Assembly (NCBI GenBank): GCA_963693365.1
Contig: CAVNZM010000003.1
Coordinates: 11,842,001-11,906,000 of the forward strand
Direction: 5' to 3'
Source of the DNA: Amoebidium appalachense
Taxonomy: Eukaryota > Ichthyosporea
Length of the DNA stretch: 64,000 nt
Shown: positions 42,098-51,461 of the stretch, piece by piece
How the letters are laid out: each line of letters begins with the position of its first letter
How positions within the stretch are numbered: position 1 is the first letter of the stretch
Translations under genes and position numbers: made by a program
Notes under the pieces: generated by a model
What the model was told of the DNA's origin: nothing
Databases searched by the model: none
The model's input: the letters and a program-made list of their open reading frames with translations, nothing else

Positions 42098-42648
42098 GGT
42101 TCGTTTTTAAACGGGTTTTCTTTGAGGAACGGCCGCAGCCACGATGACGAAGTGACATGTGGAATTCGAACTGCCAACAACTTTGCATTCTGATTGGTTA
42201 GTCTCTAGGTATGGCTTAGCCAATCAGTTCTCTGTACGTAAATGTAAGTGCAATGATTGGTCTTGTTTAAGTGTAGCAATATTTGGTCTTTTAAAGACAT
42301 TCCCCTGTAGCCAATCGGATGTTGTGAGCCATATCCTGCTTGCGTGTATATAAACCGCTAGCCCGCAGATTCGTAGGCCTCTCAGTCGCTGGCACTGCTC
42401 CTGAGCAGAATGTGTCCTTAGTCTAGCAAGTTGGCAGGGCCTCCTGAGGCCCGTAAACGGTTCTTTTCTCTAGTTAAGTATTTTGTTTTTCCCGCCTACC
42501 CTCCCTTGAGTGGCTGTGGTGATTGCCATCTAAAATGTGTCTCCTTGGAGAGCACATGTGTTTGTGTGTGCAGCCTAGGCACCTACACACGACACTGCAA
42601 GTTATCTATCCCGTTGCTGGGGCGAGTAAAGAGTGACGGCACAAGAAT
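42098..42648 (+). mobile_element. Solo A-B unit of a third YR family
   Basis: The A-like part (42098-about 42495) starts TTTTTAAACGGGTTTTCTTT (ACGTG in the second copy at 61238-61630), like the family-1 tip. The B-like part (42546-42648) reads GGAGAGCACATG...TATCCCGTTGCTGGGGCGAG and ends GGCACAAGAATC. This parallels family-1 B (GGAGCACACCTG...TATCCCCTTGCTGGGGCTGG...GGCATAAGAAT). The bodies are not alignable. The same architecture as copy 1 supports a conserved terminal code across families. Confidence 0.65.
42310..42354 (+). promoter_or_regulatory. CCAAT box and TATA box of the family-3 A repeat
   Basis: GCCAATCGGAT at about 42309 followed 30-40 bp later by TATATAAACC (42345-42356). Further CCAAT/ATTGG motifs lie upstream (42192, 42219, 42255). 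The spacing suits a polymerase II promoter that would drive a family-3 element; the second copy at 61238-61630 keeps both. Confidence 0.55.
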
Positions 42649-42649
42649 C

Positions 42650-42983
42650 AATCTTCAGATCTCTTTGCCTATAGGGCTCTCTACTATTCAGACCATCCTC
42701 CATTCCCCCCTCCCCCCCCCTCCCTCAGGGCACCTTCTCCCCTCCAGGTAGCGGCCTACTAGCTTCAAAAGTTTCGAGTACCCCTATCACTCTTTGTGTT
42801 CCACACACACCGTGACCCACACCCCCAACGTAACCGAAAAAATTTATACAATTTTTTTTACTAATTGATTGGTCATCAGATTATGTCTGATTATGGCCTT
42901 TCGAGTACAATGTTATACAGAAACTTTGACTAATGGCGATCGATCTATCGCCAATATCTCGGGAACCGTTGGTCCAAATCGAT
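42650..42983. other. Unassigned sequence
   Basis: Contains a short C-rich tract (42705-42735) and a GATCGATCTATCG motif. No ORF or repeat kinship seen. Confidence 0.35.
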
Positions 42984-43486
42984 ATTAAGTTTGTAAACGT
43001 GTTTTCTTTGCAGGAGAATTAGATAGCCCCGTTGGAGTGAAATTGTGTGCTGCGAGTGTGCTGTAAACTTCGTGGTAGTATAATGCTGTAGACCATGGTG
43101 TGTTTGATGTGTGTGCAAAGTTTCAGGCTGCTAGCATTTTTATTTAGGGAGCTGTAGCTGTTTTTATGTTCTGTGGGATATGCCATATGGATATATTGAT
43201 GAGTTTGAGTTATATCTAGTCCGAAATGGGCGGCAATCGATTTGGTCTTTATGATCTAGGGGTTTTAGCCACTTGTGAAAATTTTTCATTGGTTGATGTG
43301 CAGCAAAAATTCCATTTTGGTAGATTTCATGGATTTGATAGGTTCTAAGTCATTTCTTCATATTTCCATAGGCAAAAATGTGGGCCGCGCTCTATAATGA
43401 GCTTGCGCAGCCCCAGGGAGGTCAGTTGCGGCGCTACTGAGCGCGTTTAGGTCTCTTTAGGCCCAATTTTTTAGCTAAGTTTTTGC
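42984..43486 (+). repeat. A1 repeat of copy 9
   Basis: Complete A repeat, matching A2 (48387-48886) over its whole length. The hairpin arms GGGCCGCGC and GCGCAGCCC (one mismatch here) flank TCTATAATGAGCTT. Confidence 0.9.
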
Positions 43487-43574
43487 AACTCTAGTCCCCG
43501 TTTTTCGCGCTCTTGTTCGTTTTTTCTCTAGTTTTGTTTGCCCAGGAGCGCGCGCTTAGCTTCAGCAGCATCTG

Positions 43575-43580
43575 GTAAGA
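43575..43580 (+). promoter_or_regulatory. Splice-donor-like GTAAGA in the leader
   Basis: CATCTG-GTAAGAG, 133 nt before the gag ATG. It is conserved in most copies. It could pair with the acceptor-like TTTGCAG-GAG at the start of A2, removing all ORFs, or of a downstream tandem copy. No direct evidence of use. Confidence 0.35.
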
Positions 43581-43712
43581 GTTTTGCGTGCGCGCCGTTG
43601 CGTTTTAGCTGGTTTTTGGACGTGTTTTGCGGTGTCGTTTTTCCCGCGTTTTTGCATTTTCCAGTCTTTGTTTTCAAGTTTTCGTGCTCTAGTCTGGTTT
43701 GTGAGCATTGCA

Positions 43713-44768
43713 ATGGCCCCGCCATCTGCTCTGGTCGCCAAGGGGGCCGCTCTCCTCGAAAAGCTTTTGGAGATCTCTACCGATGCGGACGACGCAAGTC
43801 TCAAAAGTCTGGCCGTTTTGCAGTCCAACGCCCTCCCCTGGAACAGCCTGCCGGCAGAAACCGTCAACAGTGTGGTTTCAGCCCTCAAGGCGCGCTCGGT
43901 GGCTTTTGATGACCCTGAGATGGTCGGTTGGAAAGTCACCGACCAGCTGCACTTGCTCTGTCGCACTCCTCGCAGCGGCCGTGCCTCCCCCCCACCTGGG
44001 TCGCCCTCTCCCCAGCGGCGTTCTGACGGTGTAGACGTCCAAGAGCAGCTGCAGGCGCTTTCTGCCCAAGTGCAAGCCCTCTCTGTTGCCCAGTCTGGTC
44101 GCCCCAAGAAGCCCTCTGCCGGCGGCCTGCTGAGCACGCTGTCTGCGCGGGCAAAGGGCAAGGAGCCTGTCTATGCGTACGACACCGGCAGTGAAGACAC
44201 CCCATCGTCGAGTGAGGATTCTGATTCCAGCAGCAGTGGCTACGGTCGTTCCTCTCGCAGCCGTCGTTCCTCTGGCCGTTCCAAACCCAACCCCAGCCGT
44301 TATCTGCTCTCCAGCGGTGCCAAAGTCAACCTGCGCGTCAAAGAACGTCTGGCCCCTTCCTACCTCAAGAGCACCTTGACTGACCAGGCCTCGGTCACTG
44401 CGGCTGTCCACGCGGCGGATTGGGTCAGCTACCGCAACAAACGGGAGGCTCTGACGCTTGCCCGTATGCTGGATCTGCTGCTGGCCGCCGACCCTAAGGC
44501 CCGCAAGGAGTCACCTGCTGTGGAAGTTGGTGTGCGCCGTCTGCTGGCTGTGCAGACTGCTGATCAGTCCAACGGGGACTGGGCTGTTGCAGAGCAGTTT
44601 GAGGAGCTCCCTGCGCGCAGCCTGCCCCTGCCCCCTGCCTTGGCCACCCGGGCTGTTCGTCAAGCCAAGACCCTCGTCGAAGTCACCCGGGCTCGGCGCG
44701 GTCCCGGCAGTGGCCCATCCGGAGCCGGTCCATCGACCCCTCCGGGGACCGGTGGGCACAGGGCCTAA
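43713..44768 (+). CDS. Gag-like ORF1 of copy 9, intact 351 aa
   Basis: MAPPSALVAKGAALLEKLLE to GTGGHRA-stop; differs from copy 2 at only a handful of positions (for example SAG-GLL for SAG-SLL). The RS-rich segment (about 163-190) and the heptad QEQLQALSAQVQAL are preserved. The sequence is open for 43 codons upstream of the chosen ATG, but that part lies in the leader and is not conserved in frame in all copies. Low divergence points to a recent insertion. Confidence 0.75.
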   Translation: MAPPSALVAKGAALLEKLLEISTDADDASLKSLAVLQSNALPWNSLPAETVNSVVSALKARSVAFDDPEMVGWKVTDQLHLLCRTPRSGRASPPPGSPSPQRRSDGVDVQEQLQALSAQVQALSVAQSGRPKKPSAGGLLSTLSARAKGKEPVYAYDTGSEDTPSSSEDSDSSSSGYGRSSRSRRSSGRSKPNPSRYLLSSGAKVNLRVKERLAPSYLKSTLTDQASVTAAVHAADWVSYRNKREALTLARMLDLLLAADPKARKESPAVEVGVRRLLAVQTADQSNGDWAVAEQFEELPARSLPLPPALATRAVRQAKTLVEVTRARRGPGSGPSGAGPSTPPGTGGHRA

Positions 44769-45600
44769 ACGGCCCTTTGGGGGTTCGGCACGCGGTTCTG
44801 ATTATTATTTACTTGTGGTTTCCTGCCACGTGCCCTTGATTCAATATGCCCCCTAATTTTTCTAAGGATTCCACAGCTATGCCACGTCATGTCTTTGCCG
44901 CCTCTGATTTGTTTCCTGTTCCGGCCATTCCTGTGCCGGACCGTTCTGGACAAGCCCGTCTACGGAGTCAACGCCGTCGGCAACGTCTGTCTCACCGCCT
45001 GAAGGGGGTTACCTTGGCTAACCGTTGTCTTGGTGCCCTCAACGAGCTGTGGGCAGGCGGCCCTTGCCCATTCCCGACCCGGTTGGTGAACAGTCACCAC
45101 CATGCCCTGTGGACCTTTGTCCTTAGGGCCAGCTACGATGCTATACGCGCGGGTGTCTACGACGCTCAGCCTGCGAGTAGTGTCTTGGCTGCGTTCCCCG
45201 CGGCCTACCCTGTATTGACAGGATGGCTACCTCTCACGGCGGCAAATGCCGCTTTGCCATCCCCTGGGGTTGGAGCCACAGTGGACGTGTTGCAGTTTTT
45301 GTCTCCTACGCTGCAGCCGTTTTGGCCAACTGCAACGGCGGCCTTCTCAAGCCTGTTCTGCCGACGCCTGCAGAGCTGCGCCGCATCCGACCGGCGCATC
45401 ACGTTCCCAGTGGGGAATACGGTCCCCTGCTTCTTCGGCTTCAAGACTGCGGCATGGTGCACTATTTCGAGGCGAAGGAAAAACCACTGGCCATCAATGG
45501 GCTGTTTGGGGTCCCCAAAGACACCAGAGCCCGCGTCATTTTTGACGGCCGCCGTGGCAACCTGTTCTTTGCCCGTGATCATCCTGCCCTCCAGGTGCAC

Positions 45601-46077
45601 TGTAAACAACTGTACACATGAACTGTACATGTTTACTAAAGAATGTGATCTACTAGCACACGATTCGTGCTTTGTCATGAATATCACATAAATATTATGT
45701 CCGCACCAATAGGACTCACTCTGACCTAAGAATTGAACCATATATGGTTCTTCAGCTGCATACCACATAAACGAAGTGAACCAATAAGAGGTTTGCATAA
45801 ATAGGACAAAGGTCTGACTGGCTCGGACCGCACCAGAATCACGAATGGCATGTTGCCACCCGCGCTGGCCGCGGATGAACCAATCCTGGGCCTTGATCCG
45901 AAACCTGGGGGCTATATAAGAAAGCCCAGTATGGGGATCACATCAGTGAAGTCTGAGACAGACTGAGTCGGCCCATAGTAAAAGCAACCTGGCCGCGTGT
46001 GCCTTTCTACCCGTTCTCTGTCTTTATTTTGATTCAGTTGTACTCTGCCTTATCCTAACTAGTCCAACTGTTTTACA
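45601..46077 (+). mobile_element. Solo LTR of an LTR retrotransposon, 477 bp
   Basis: TGTAAACAACTG...CAACTGTTTTACA, with TG/CA ends and a perfect 5-bp target duplication TGCAC (45596-45600 and 46078-46082) inside the copy-9 RT ORF; the empty site is seen in the other copies. It contains two CCAAT boxes and GCTATATAAG, and carries no coding DNA. A second copy starts at 63641 on the minus strand. The 5-bp duplication fits Gypsy, BEL or Copia; the superfamily cannot be told from the LTR alone. Confidence 0.9.
45911..45920 (+). promoter_or_regulatory. TATA box of the solo LTR
   Basis: GCTATATAAG, with CCAAT at about 45870 and 45780 upstream. It is placed in the middle of the LTR, as expected for the U3/R boundary; transcription would start near 45945. 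The second LTR has CTTATATAGCC at the same place on its strand. Confidence 0.65.
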
Positions 46078-47268
46078 TGCACCTGCCCAACCCTGCCGAT
46101 TTTGCCGATCTGTTGCTGGGGCCTGAGGATTGCCTCTATTTTGGCAAGTCGGACATGGACAACCAGTTCCATCGTCTTCTTGCCCCCGAGTGGCTGTGGC
46201 GGTACTTCGGATTGCCGCCTGTGTCTTCGGAGGCTGTTGGCATTTCTGGGCCCGACCGGCTTGTGTACCCGGCCGTCAAGACCGTGCCCATGGGCTGGGT
46301 GCATTCTGTGCTTGTGGCTCAAGACGTCCATGGGCAGTTGGCTGACCGAGCCGGCATGCCCCGCATTGAGCGCCTCTGTGCGATAGTGCCGCGGCCTGTG
46401 GAGGCCACGCAGCATGCCCTGTATGTGGACGACTGTGGCTGGGTCGGCACAGATGCCACCGCCATCAATCGTCAGCGTGAATCGTATCATGGCGTCACCG
46501 GCCCGGCTGGTCTTCCCTCCAATGTCAAGAAGGATGTGGCTGCTGGTTCGTCGTCCTCTATGGTGCTGCTAGGCCTGGAAATGCACCCATCTGGGATATT
46601 GCGCCCGTCTGGCGCTTCCTTGTGTCGTCTGGTGGCGGAAACCCAGGCCGTGTTGCGTCGTGGTGTCGTCACGCAGCTCCGTTTGCAGCAGTTGCTTGGA
46701 GGTTGGGTGTGGGCGGCACTGCTGCAGCGGCCGCTTTTGTCGGTTCTGAGTGCCGTCTACAGTTTTGTGGAGCAGCTGGGGGGTCGGGAACAGCCCCTTC
46801 CCCCGCCCGTGGTGTGGGAGCTTCAGGCGATGTGTGCTTTGGCCCCTTTGATGCGTTGTGATTTGCGTTCTGGGTTTGCTAGCACCATGTTCTGCACTGA
46901 TGCTTCCTTGTTGGGTGGTGCAGTGGTGTCCCGGGTGCTTCCAGCAACGCTTCTCCGCGAAGTGCTGCCTCACTGCAACCGGCCTGGCCACTACAGCCAG
47001 CTGTCTGGTCCTGTGCACGAGCCAAGCCCGTCCGCCCCCCCGGCACCTATCCTGGCAGCTGTTGGTGGCCGGTGGACCACCAACATCAGTCATCGTTGGC
47101 GCCACTCCGACCACATCAACATTCTGGAGGGAGAAGCCTTGCTCCTGGGGCTTCGTCGATTAGGTCGGTCTACGGCTGCCCGGGGCTCCCGCTACCTTTG
47201 GGGCCTTGATTCGACGGCGCTGCTTGGGGCTGTTGCTAAGGGTCGTTCAGCCTCCCGACGCCTGAACC

Positions 47269-48283
47269 GTGTATGCCGCCAGGTGGCTGCCTACACGCTT
47301 GCCCTCGACATTCGTTTGTATTGTGTGTGGCTGCCGTCAGCCCACAATCCTGCAGATGGTCCCTCGCGGTTTTCTGGCTGACCAGGCCATAAAGCCCCCA
47401 ACCCTCAAGGCCTACCGGGATGCTGTTGTTGAGTTCCTGGATTGGTTGCCCCCTGGTACCGACACCAAGTCCCCCGCCGAACTGGACGACCTCCTGGTGG
47501 AGTATTTTGAGGAGTGTTATGCCATTGATCCATCGCGTGGCCAGCGTCAGCGCTGTGTCAACACAGCTGCCGGCATCAAGCATTTCATGCCACGCCTGGG
47601 TCCACACCTGCAGGCCGCCCAACGGAGCCTGCAGGGCTGGAACCGGCTTGTTCCAGCAAAGACCACGCCCCCGCTTCCGTTTTCATTGGTCCTCGTCATT
47701 GGCCATCATTTGTATTCCAAAATTGGCCCCTTGTTTGGTATTGCTGTTTTGCTTGGATTTGAGTGTTATTTTCGTGTCAGTGAGCTGCTTATGCTCACCC
47801 GTGCGGATCTTATTTTGCCCGACGACCCCGTTCCCCACGACATGCCACCCGGTACAGGCGGCATCCGCCTGGCCGACACCAAGACCGGTCCAAATCAGTT
47901 TGTGCCCATCACCAATCCGTCCCTGTTGGCCATCCTGTCTTTCTGGTTCCGTGGCGCCCCCCCTTCTGCGCGGCTGTTTCCTTTCTCGTATGATGTTCTG
48001 CGTGCCAAGTTCCACGCGGCATGTGACTCCCTCGGCCTCAACGAGTATGGTTTCCATCTTCACAGTCTTCGCCATGGTGGTGCCTCGAGAGACTATGTCA
48101 GGGGTGTTTCAGTAGACGATTGCTCTGCGTGGTCGATGGAGATCGCATGCCTCCCTCCGCCGGTATGTGCAGGCCGGCCAGTCTCTTGTTCTTTCTATTC
48201 GCGTGCCTGCGTCGCTCCTTGCCCGGGCTGCAGCGCTGCGTCAGTCACCCACGGCATGGTTCGTTCCTTCCCGTGCCAGGTAG
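47269..48283 (+). pseudogene. Tyrosine recombinase of copy 9 (2-nt deletion near the end)
   Basis: Residue numbers are from the Met at 47269. The core-binding part is IKPPTLKAYRDAVVEFLDWL (41-60), box-I Arg is R169 in YFRVSELLMLTRADL, the likely beta-hairpin Lys is in LADTKTGPNQ (about 205), and the HxxR box is HLHSLRHGGAS (H265, R268). A 2-nt deletion at about 48115 (CAGTAGACG; others CAGTAGAGACG) shifts the frame before SLRRYVQAGQSL with the nucleophilic Tyr. Its N-terminus overlaps the RNase H ORF by about 110 nt in a different frame, and its stop lies directly before B1. Confidence 0.88.
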
Positions 48284-48290
48284 GGAGTGG

Positions 48291-48386
48291 TGGAGCACAC
48301 CTGTGCCTGCTTGTGAGATTGATCGACAGGCACCGGCTCATGTATCCCCTTGCTGGGGCTGGTAAAGACGACGTTGGCATAAGAAT
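48291..48386 (+). repeat. B1 repeat of copy 9
   Basis: GGAGCACACCTGTGCCTG to GGCATAAGAAT, the same as B2 at 48978-49072. It contains a hairpin of GTGCCTG with CAGGCAC (one mismatch neighbour here: GATCGACAGG). Confidence 0.9.
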
Positions 48387-48886
48387 ATTAAGTTTGTAAA
48401 CGTGTTTTCTTTGCAGGAGAATTAGATAGCCCCGTTGGAGTGAAATTGTGTGTTGCGAGTGTGCTGTAAACTTCGTGGTAGTATAATGCTGTAGGCCATG
48501 GTGTGTGTGATGTGTGTGCAAAGTTTCAGGCTGCTGGCATTTTTATTTAGGGAGCTGTAGCTGTTTTATGTTCTGTGGGATATGCCATATGGATATATTG
48601 ATGAGTTTGAGTTATATCTAGTCCGAAATGGGCGGCAATCGATTTGGTCTTTATGATCTAGGGGTTTTAGCCACTTGTGAAAATTTTTCATTGGTTGATG
48701 TGCAGCAAAATTCCATTTTGGTAGATTTCATTGATTTGATAGGTTCTAAGTCATTCCTTCATATTTCCATAGGCAAAAATGTGGGCCGCGCTATATATTG
48801 AGCTTGCGCGGCCCCAGGGAGGTCAGTTGCGGTGCTACTGAGCGCGTTTAGGTATCTTTAGGCCCAAATTTAGCTAAGTTTTTTGC
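48387..48886 (+). repeat. A2 repeat of copy 9
   Basis: Starts ATTAAGTTTGTAAACGTG right after B1 and ends TAGCTAAG, T-run, GC, where the spacer begins. A full-length partner of A1. Confidence 0.9.
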
Positions 48887-49072
48887 CCATTCACCACACC
48901 CTTGCTTATTTAGGCACTAGGCTACGTTTTGTGAGCATGTTTCTGTATGACATTTGTCTTCTTTTCATTGCTCCTGTGGAGCACACCTGTGCCTGCTTGT
49001 GAGATTGATCCACAGGCACCGGCTCATGTATCCCCTTGCTGGGGCTGGTAAAGACGACGTTGGCATAAGAAT
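48887..49072 (+). repeat. A2-B2 spacer and B2 of copy 9
   Basis: The spacer carries the (here imperfect) palindrome GCTTATTTAGGCA and TGACATTTGTC. B2 (48978-49072) follows and ends the element. Confidence 0.85.
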
Positions 49073-49128
49073 TGAAATTTTGTATGGTGATAGGTCTTCT
49101 TATGCCAACGTTGTCTTTACCAGCCCAC

Positions 49129-49175
49129 ACATCAAACACACCAAGGGTGTGTTTGATGCCCTTGGTGTGTTTGAT
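49129..49175. repeat. Inverted repeat at an A-fragment junction
   Basis: ACACATCAAACACACCAAGG is immediately followed by GTGTGTTTGATG and then CCTTGGTGTGTTTGATGTGT. Part of the A repeat is therefore present in both orientations head-to-head, as expected from a foldback copying event. Confidence 0.8.
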
Positions 49176-49396
49176 GTGTGTACAACATTATGTTACTATG
49201 AAGTTTAAAGCACACTCGCAACACACAATTTCACTCCAACGGGGCTATCTACTTCTCCTGCAAAGAAAACACGTTTACAAACTAAATATTCTTATGCCAA
49301 CGTCGTCCTTACCAGCCCCAGCAAGGGGATACATGAGCCGGTGCCTGTGGATCAATCTCACAAGCAGGCACAGGTGTGCTCCACCACTCCCTATCT

Positions 49397-49944
49397 GAGC
49401 AAAACAGCAATACCAAACAAGGGGCCAATTTTGGAATACAAATGATGGCCAATGACGAGGACCAATGAAAACGGAAGCGGGGGCGTGGTCTTTGCTGGAA
49501 CAAGCCAGTTCCTGCCCTGCAGGCTCCGTTGGGCGGCCTGCAGGTGTGGACCCAGGCGTGGCATGAAAGGCTTGATGCCGGCAGCTGTGTTGACACAGCG
49601 CTGACGCTGGCACGCGATGGATCAATGGCATAACACTCCTCAAAATACTCCACCAGGAGGTCGTCCAGTTCGGCGGGGGACTTGGTGTCGGTGCCAGGGG
49701 GCAACCAATCCAGGAACTCAACAACAGCATCCCGGTAGGCCTTGAGGGTTGGGGGCTTTATGGCCTGGTCAGCCAGAAAACCGCGAGGGACCATCTGTAG
49801 GATTGTGGGCTGACGGCAGCCACACACAATACAAACGAATGTCGAGGGCAAGCGTGTAGGCAGCCACCTGGCGGCATACACGGTTAAGGCGTCGGGATGC
49901 TGAACGACAGTTAGCAACAGCCCCAAGCAATGCCGTCGAATCAA
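49397..49944 (-). pseudogene. Recombinase N-terminal fragment of copy 10
   Basis: From VYAARWLPTRLPSTF to about KLAPCLVLLFCSD, where it fuses to B1 sequence. A 1-nt deletion near 49612 shifts the frame. No catalytic residue is left. Confidence 0.8.
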
Positions 49945-51384
49945 GGCCCCAAAGGTAACGGGAGCCCCGAGCAGCTGTAGACCGACCTAATCGACGAAGC
50001 CCCAGGAGCAAGGCTTCTCCTTCCAGAATGTTGATGTGGTCGGAGTGGCGCCAACGATGACTGATGTTGGTGGTCCAGCGGCCACCAACAGCTGCCAGGA
50101 TAGGTGCCGGGGGGGCGGACGGGCTTGGCTCGTGCACAGGACCAGACAGCTGGCTGTAGTGGCCACGCCGGTTGCAGTGGGGCAGCACTTCGCGGAGTAG
50201 CGTTGCTGGAAGCACCCGGGACACCACTGCACCACCCAACAAGGAAGCATCAGTGCAGAACATGGTGCTAGCAAACCCAGAACGCAAATCACAACGCATC
50301 AAAGGGGCCAAAGCACACATCGCCTGAAGCTCCCACACCACGGGCGGGGGAAGGGGCTGTTCCCGACCCCCCAGCTGCTCCACAAAACTGTATACGGCAC
50401 TCAGAACCGACAAAAGCAGACGCTGCAGCAGTGCCGCCCACACCCAACCACCAAGCAACTGCTGCAAACGGAGCTGCGTGACGACACCACGACGCAACAC
50501 GGCCTGGGTTTCCGCCACCAGACGGCACAAGGAAGCGCCTGACGGGCGCAATATAATAGCACCATAGAGGACGACGAACCAGCAGCCACATCTTTCTTGA
50601 CGTTGGAGGGAAGACCAGCCGGGCCGGTGACGCCATGATATGATTCACGCTGACGATTGATGGCGGTGGCATCTGTGCCGACCCAGCCAAAGTCGTCCAC
50701 ATACAGGGCATTCTGCGTGGCCTCCACAGGCCACGGCACTATCGCACAGAGGCGCTCAATGCGGGGCATGCCGGCTCGGTCAGCCAACTGCCCATGGACG
50801 TCTTTAGCCACAAACACAAAAACGGGAACGTGATGCGGTCGGATGCGGCGCACCTCTTCAGGCGTCGGCGGAACAGGCTTGAGAAGGCCGCCGTCGCAGT
50901 TGGCCAAAAACGGCTGCAGCGTAGGAGACAAAAACTGCAACATGTCCACTGTGGCTCCAACCCCAGGGGGTGGCAAAGCGGCATTTGCCGCCGTGAGAGG
51001 TAGCCATCCTGTCAATACAGGGTAGGCTGCGGGGAACGCAGCCAAGACACTACTCGCGGGCTGAGCGTCGTAGACACCTGCGCGTATAGCATCGTAGCTG
51101 GCCCTAAGGACAAAGGTCCACAGGGCATGGTGGTGACTGTTCACCAACCGGGTCGGGAATGGGCAAGGGCCGCCTGCCCACAGCTCATTGAGGGCACCAA
51201 GACAACGGTTAGCCAAGGTAACCCCCTTCAGGCGGTTAGACAGACGTTGCAGACGGCGTTGACTCCGTAGACGGGCTTGTCCAGAACGGTCCGGGACAGG
51301 AATGGCCGGAACAGGAAACAAATCAGAGGCGGCAAAGACATGACGTGGCATAGCTGTGGAATCCTTAGAAAAATTAGGGGGCAT
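49769..51384 (-). pseudogene. RT/RNase H of copy 10 with RT-core deletion
   Basis: MPPNFSKDSTAMPRH to RRIRPHHVPVFVFV, then KDVHGQLADRAG: about 450 nt with motif A and the motif-B region are deleted at 50820. ALYVDDFGWVG is retained. Another about 33-nt deletion near 50553 shifts the frame; RNase H is open from 50551 to the stop. Confidence 0.85.
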
Positions 51385-51461
51385 TTTTAATCAAGGGCAC
51401 GTGGCAGGAAACTACAAGAAAATAATATACAGAACCGCGTGCCGAACCCCCAAAGGGCCGT

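Larger units (their letters stand above)
44846..47381 (+). pseudogene. RT/RNase H of copy 9, interrupted by an LTR
   Basis: Starts MPPNFSKDSTAMPRH. One T is missing at about 45320 (PFWPTAT in place of PFLANCN), shifting the frame. The LTR enters after ALQVH. From 46077 on, the frame is open through motif A SDMDNQFHRL, VPMGWVHSV, ALYVDDCGWVG, FCTDASLLGGAV, ILEGEALLLGL, LDSTALLGAV and AHNPADGPSRFSG-stop at 47381. The intact 3' two thirds document the RT-RNase H fusion in one frame, with seven C's at the site (47035-47041) where copies 2 and 11 have six. Confidence 0.9.
42984..49072 (+). mobile_element. Copy 9: near-complete family-1 element with a solo LTR inside
   Basis: A1 42984-43486, leader, gag 43713-44768, RT/RNase H 44846-47381 (split by the LTR), recombinase 47269-48283, B1 48291-48386, A2 48387-48886, spacer, B2 48978-49072. 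Without the LTR it is about 5.6 kb. The B1/A2 junction AAGAAT-ATTAAG is clear. Left flank CGAT-ATTAAG and right flank AAGAAT-TGAAA share only the AT/AAT core, as expected for YR integration. It is the clearest full structure in the window. Confidence 0.9.
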
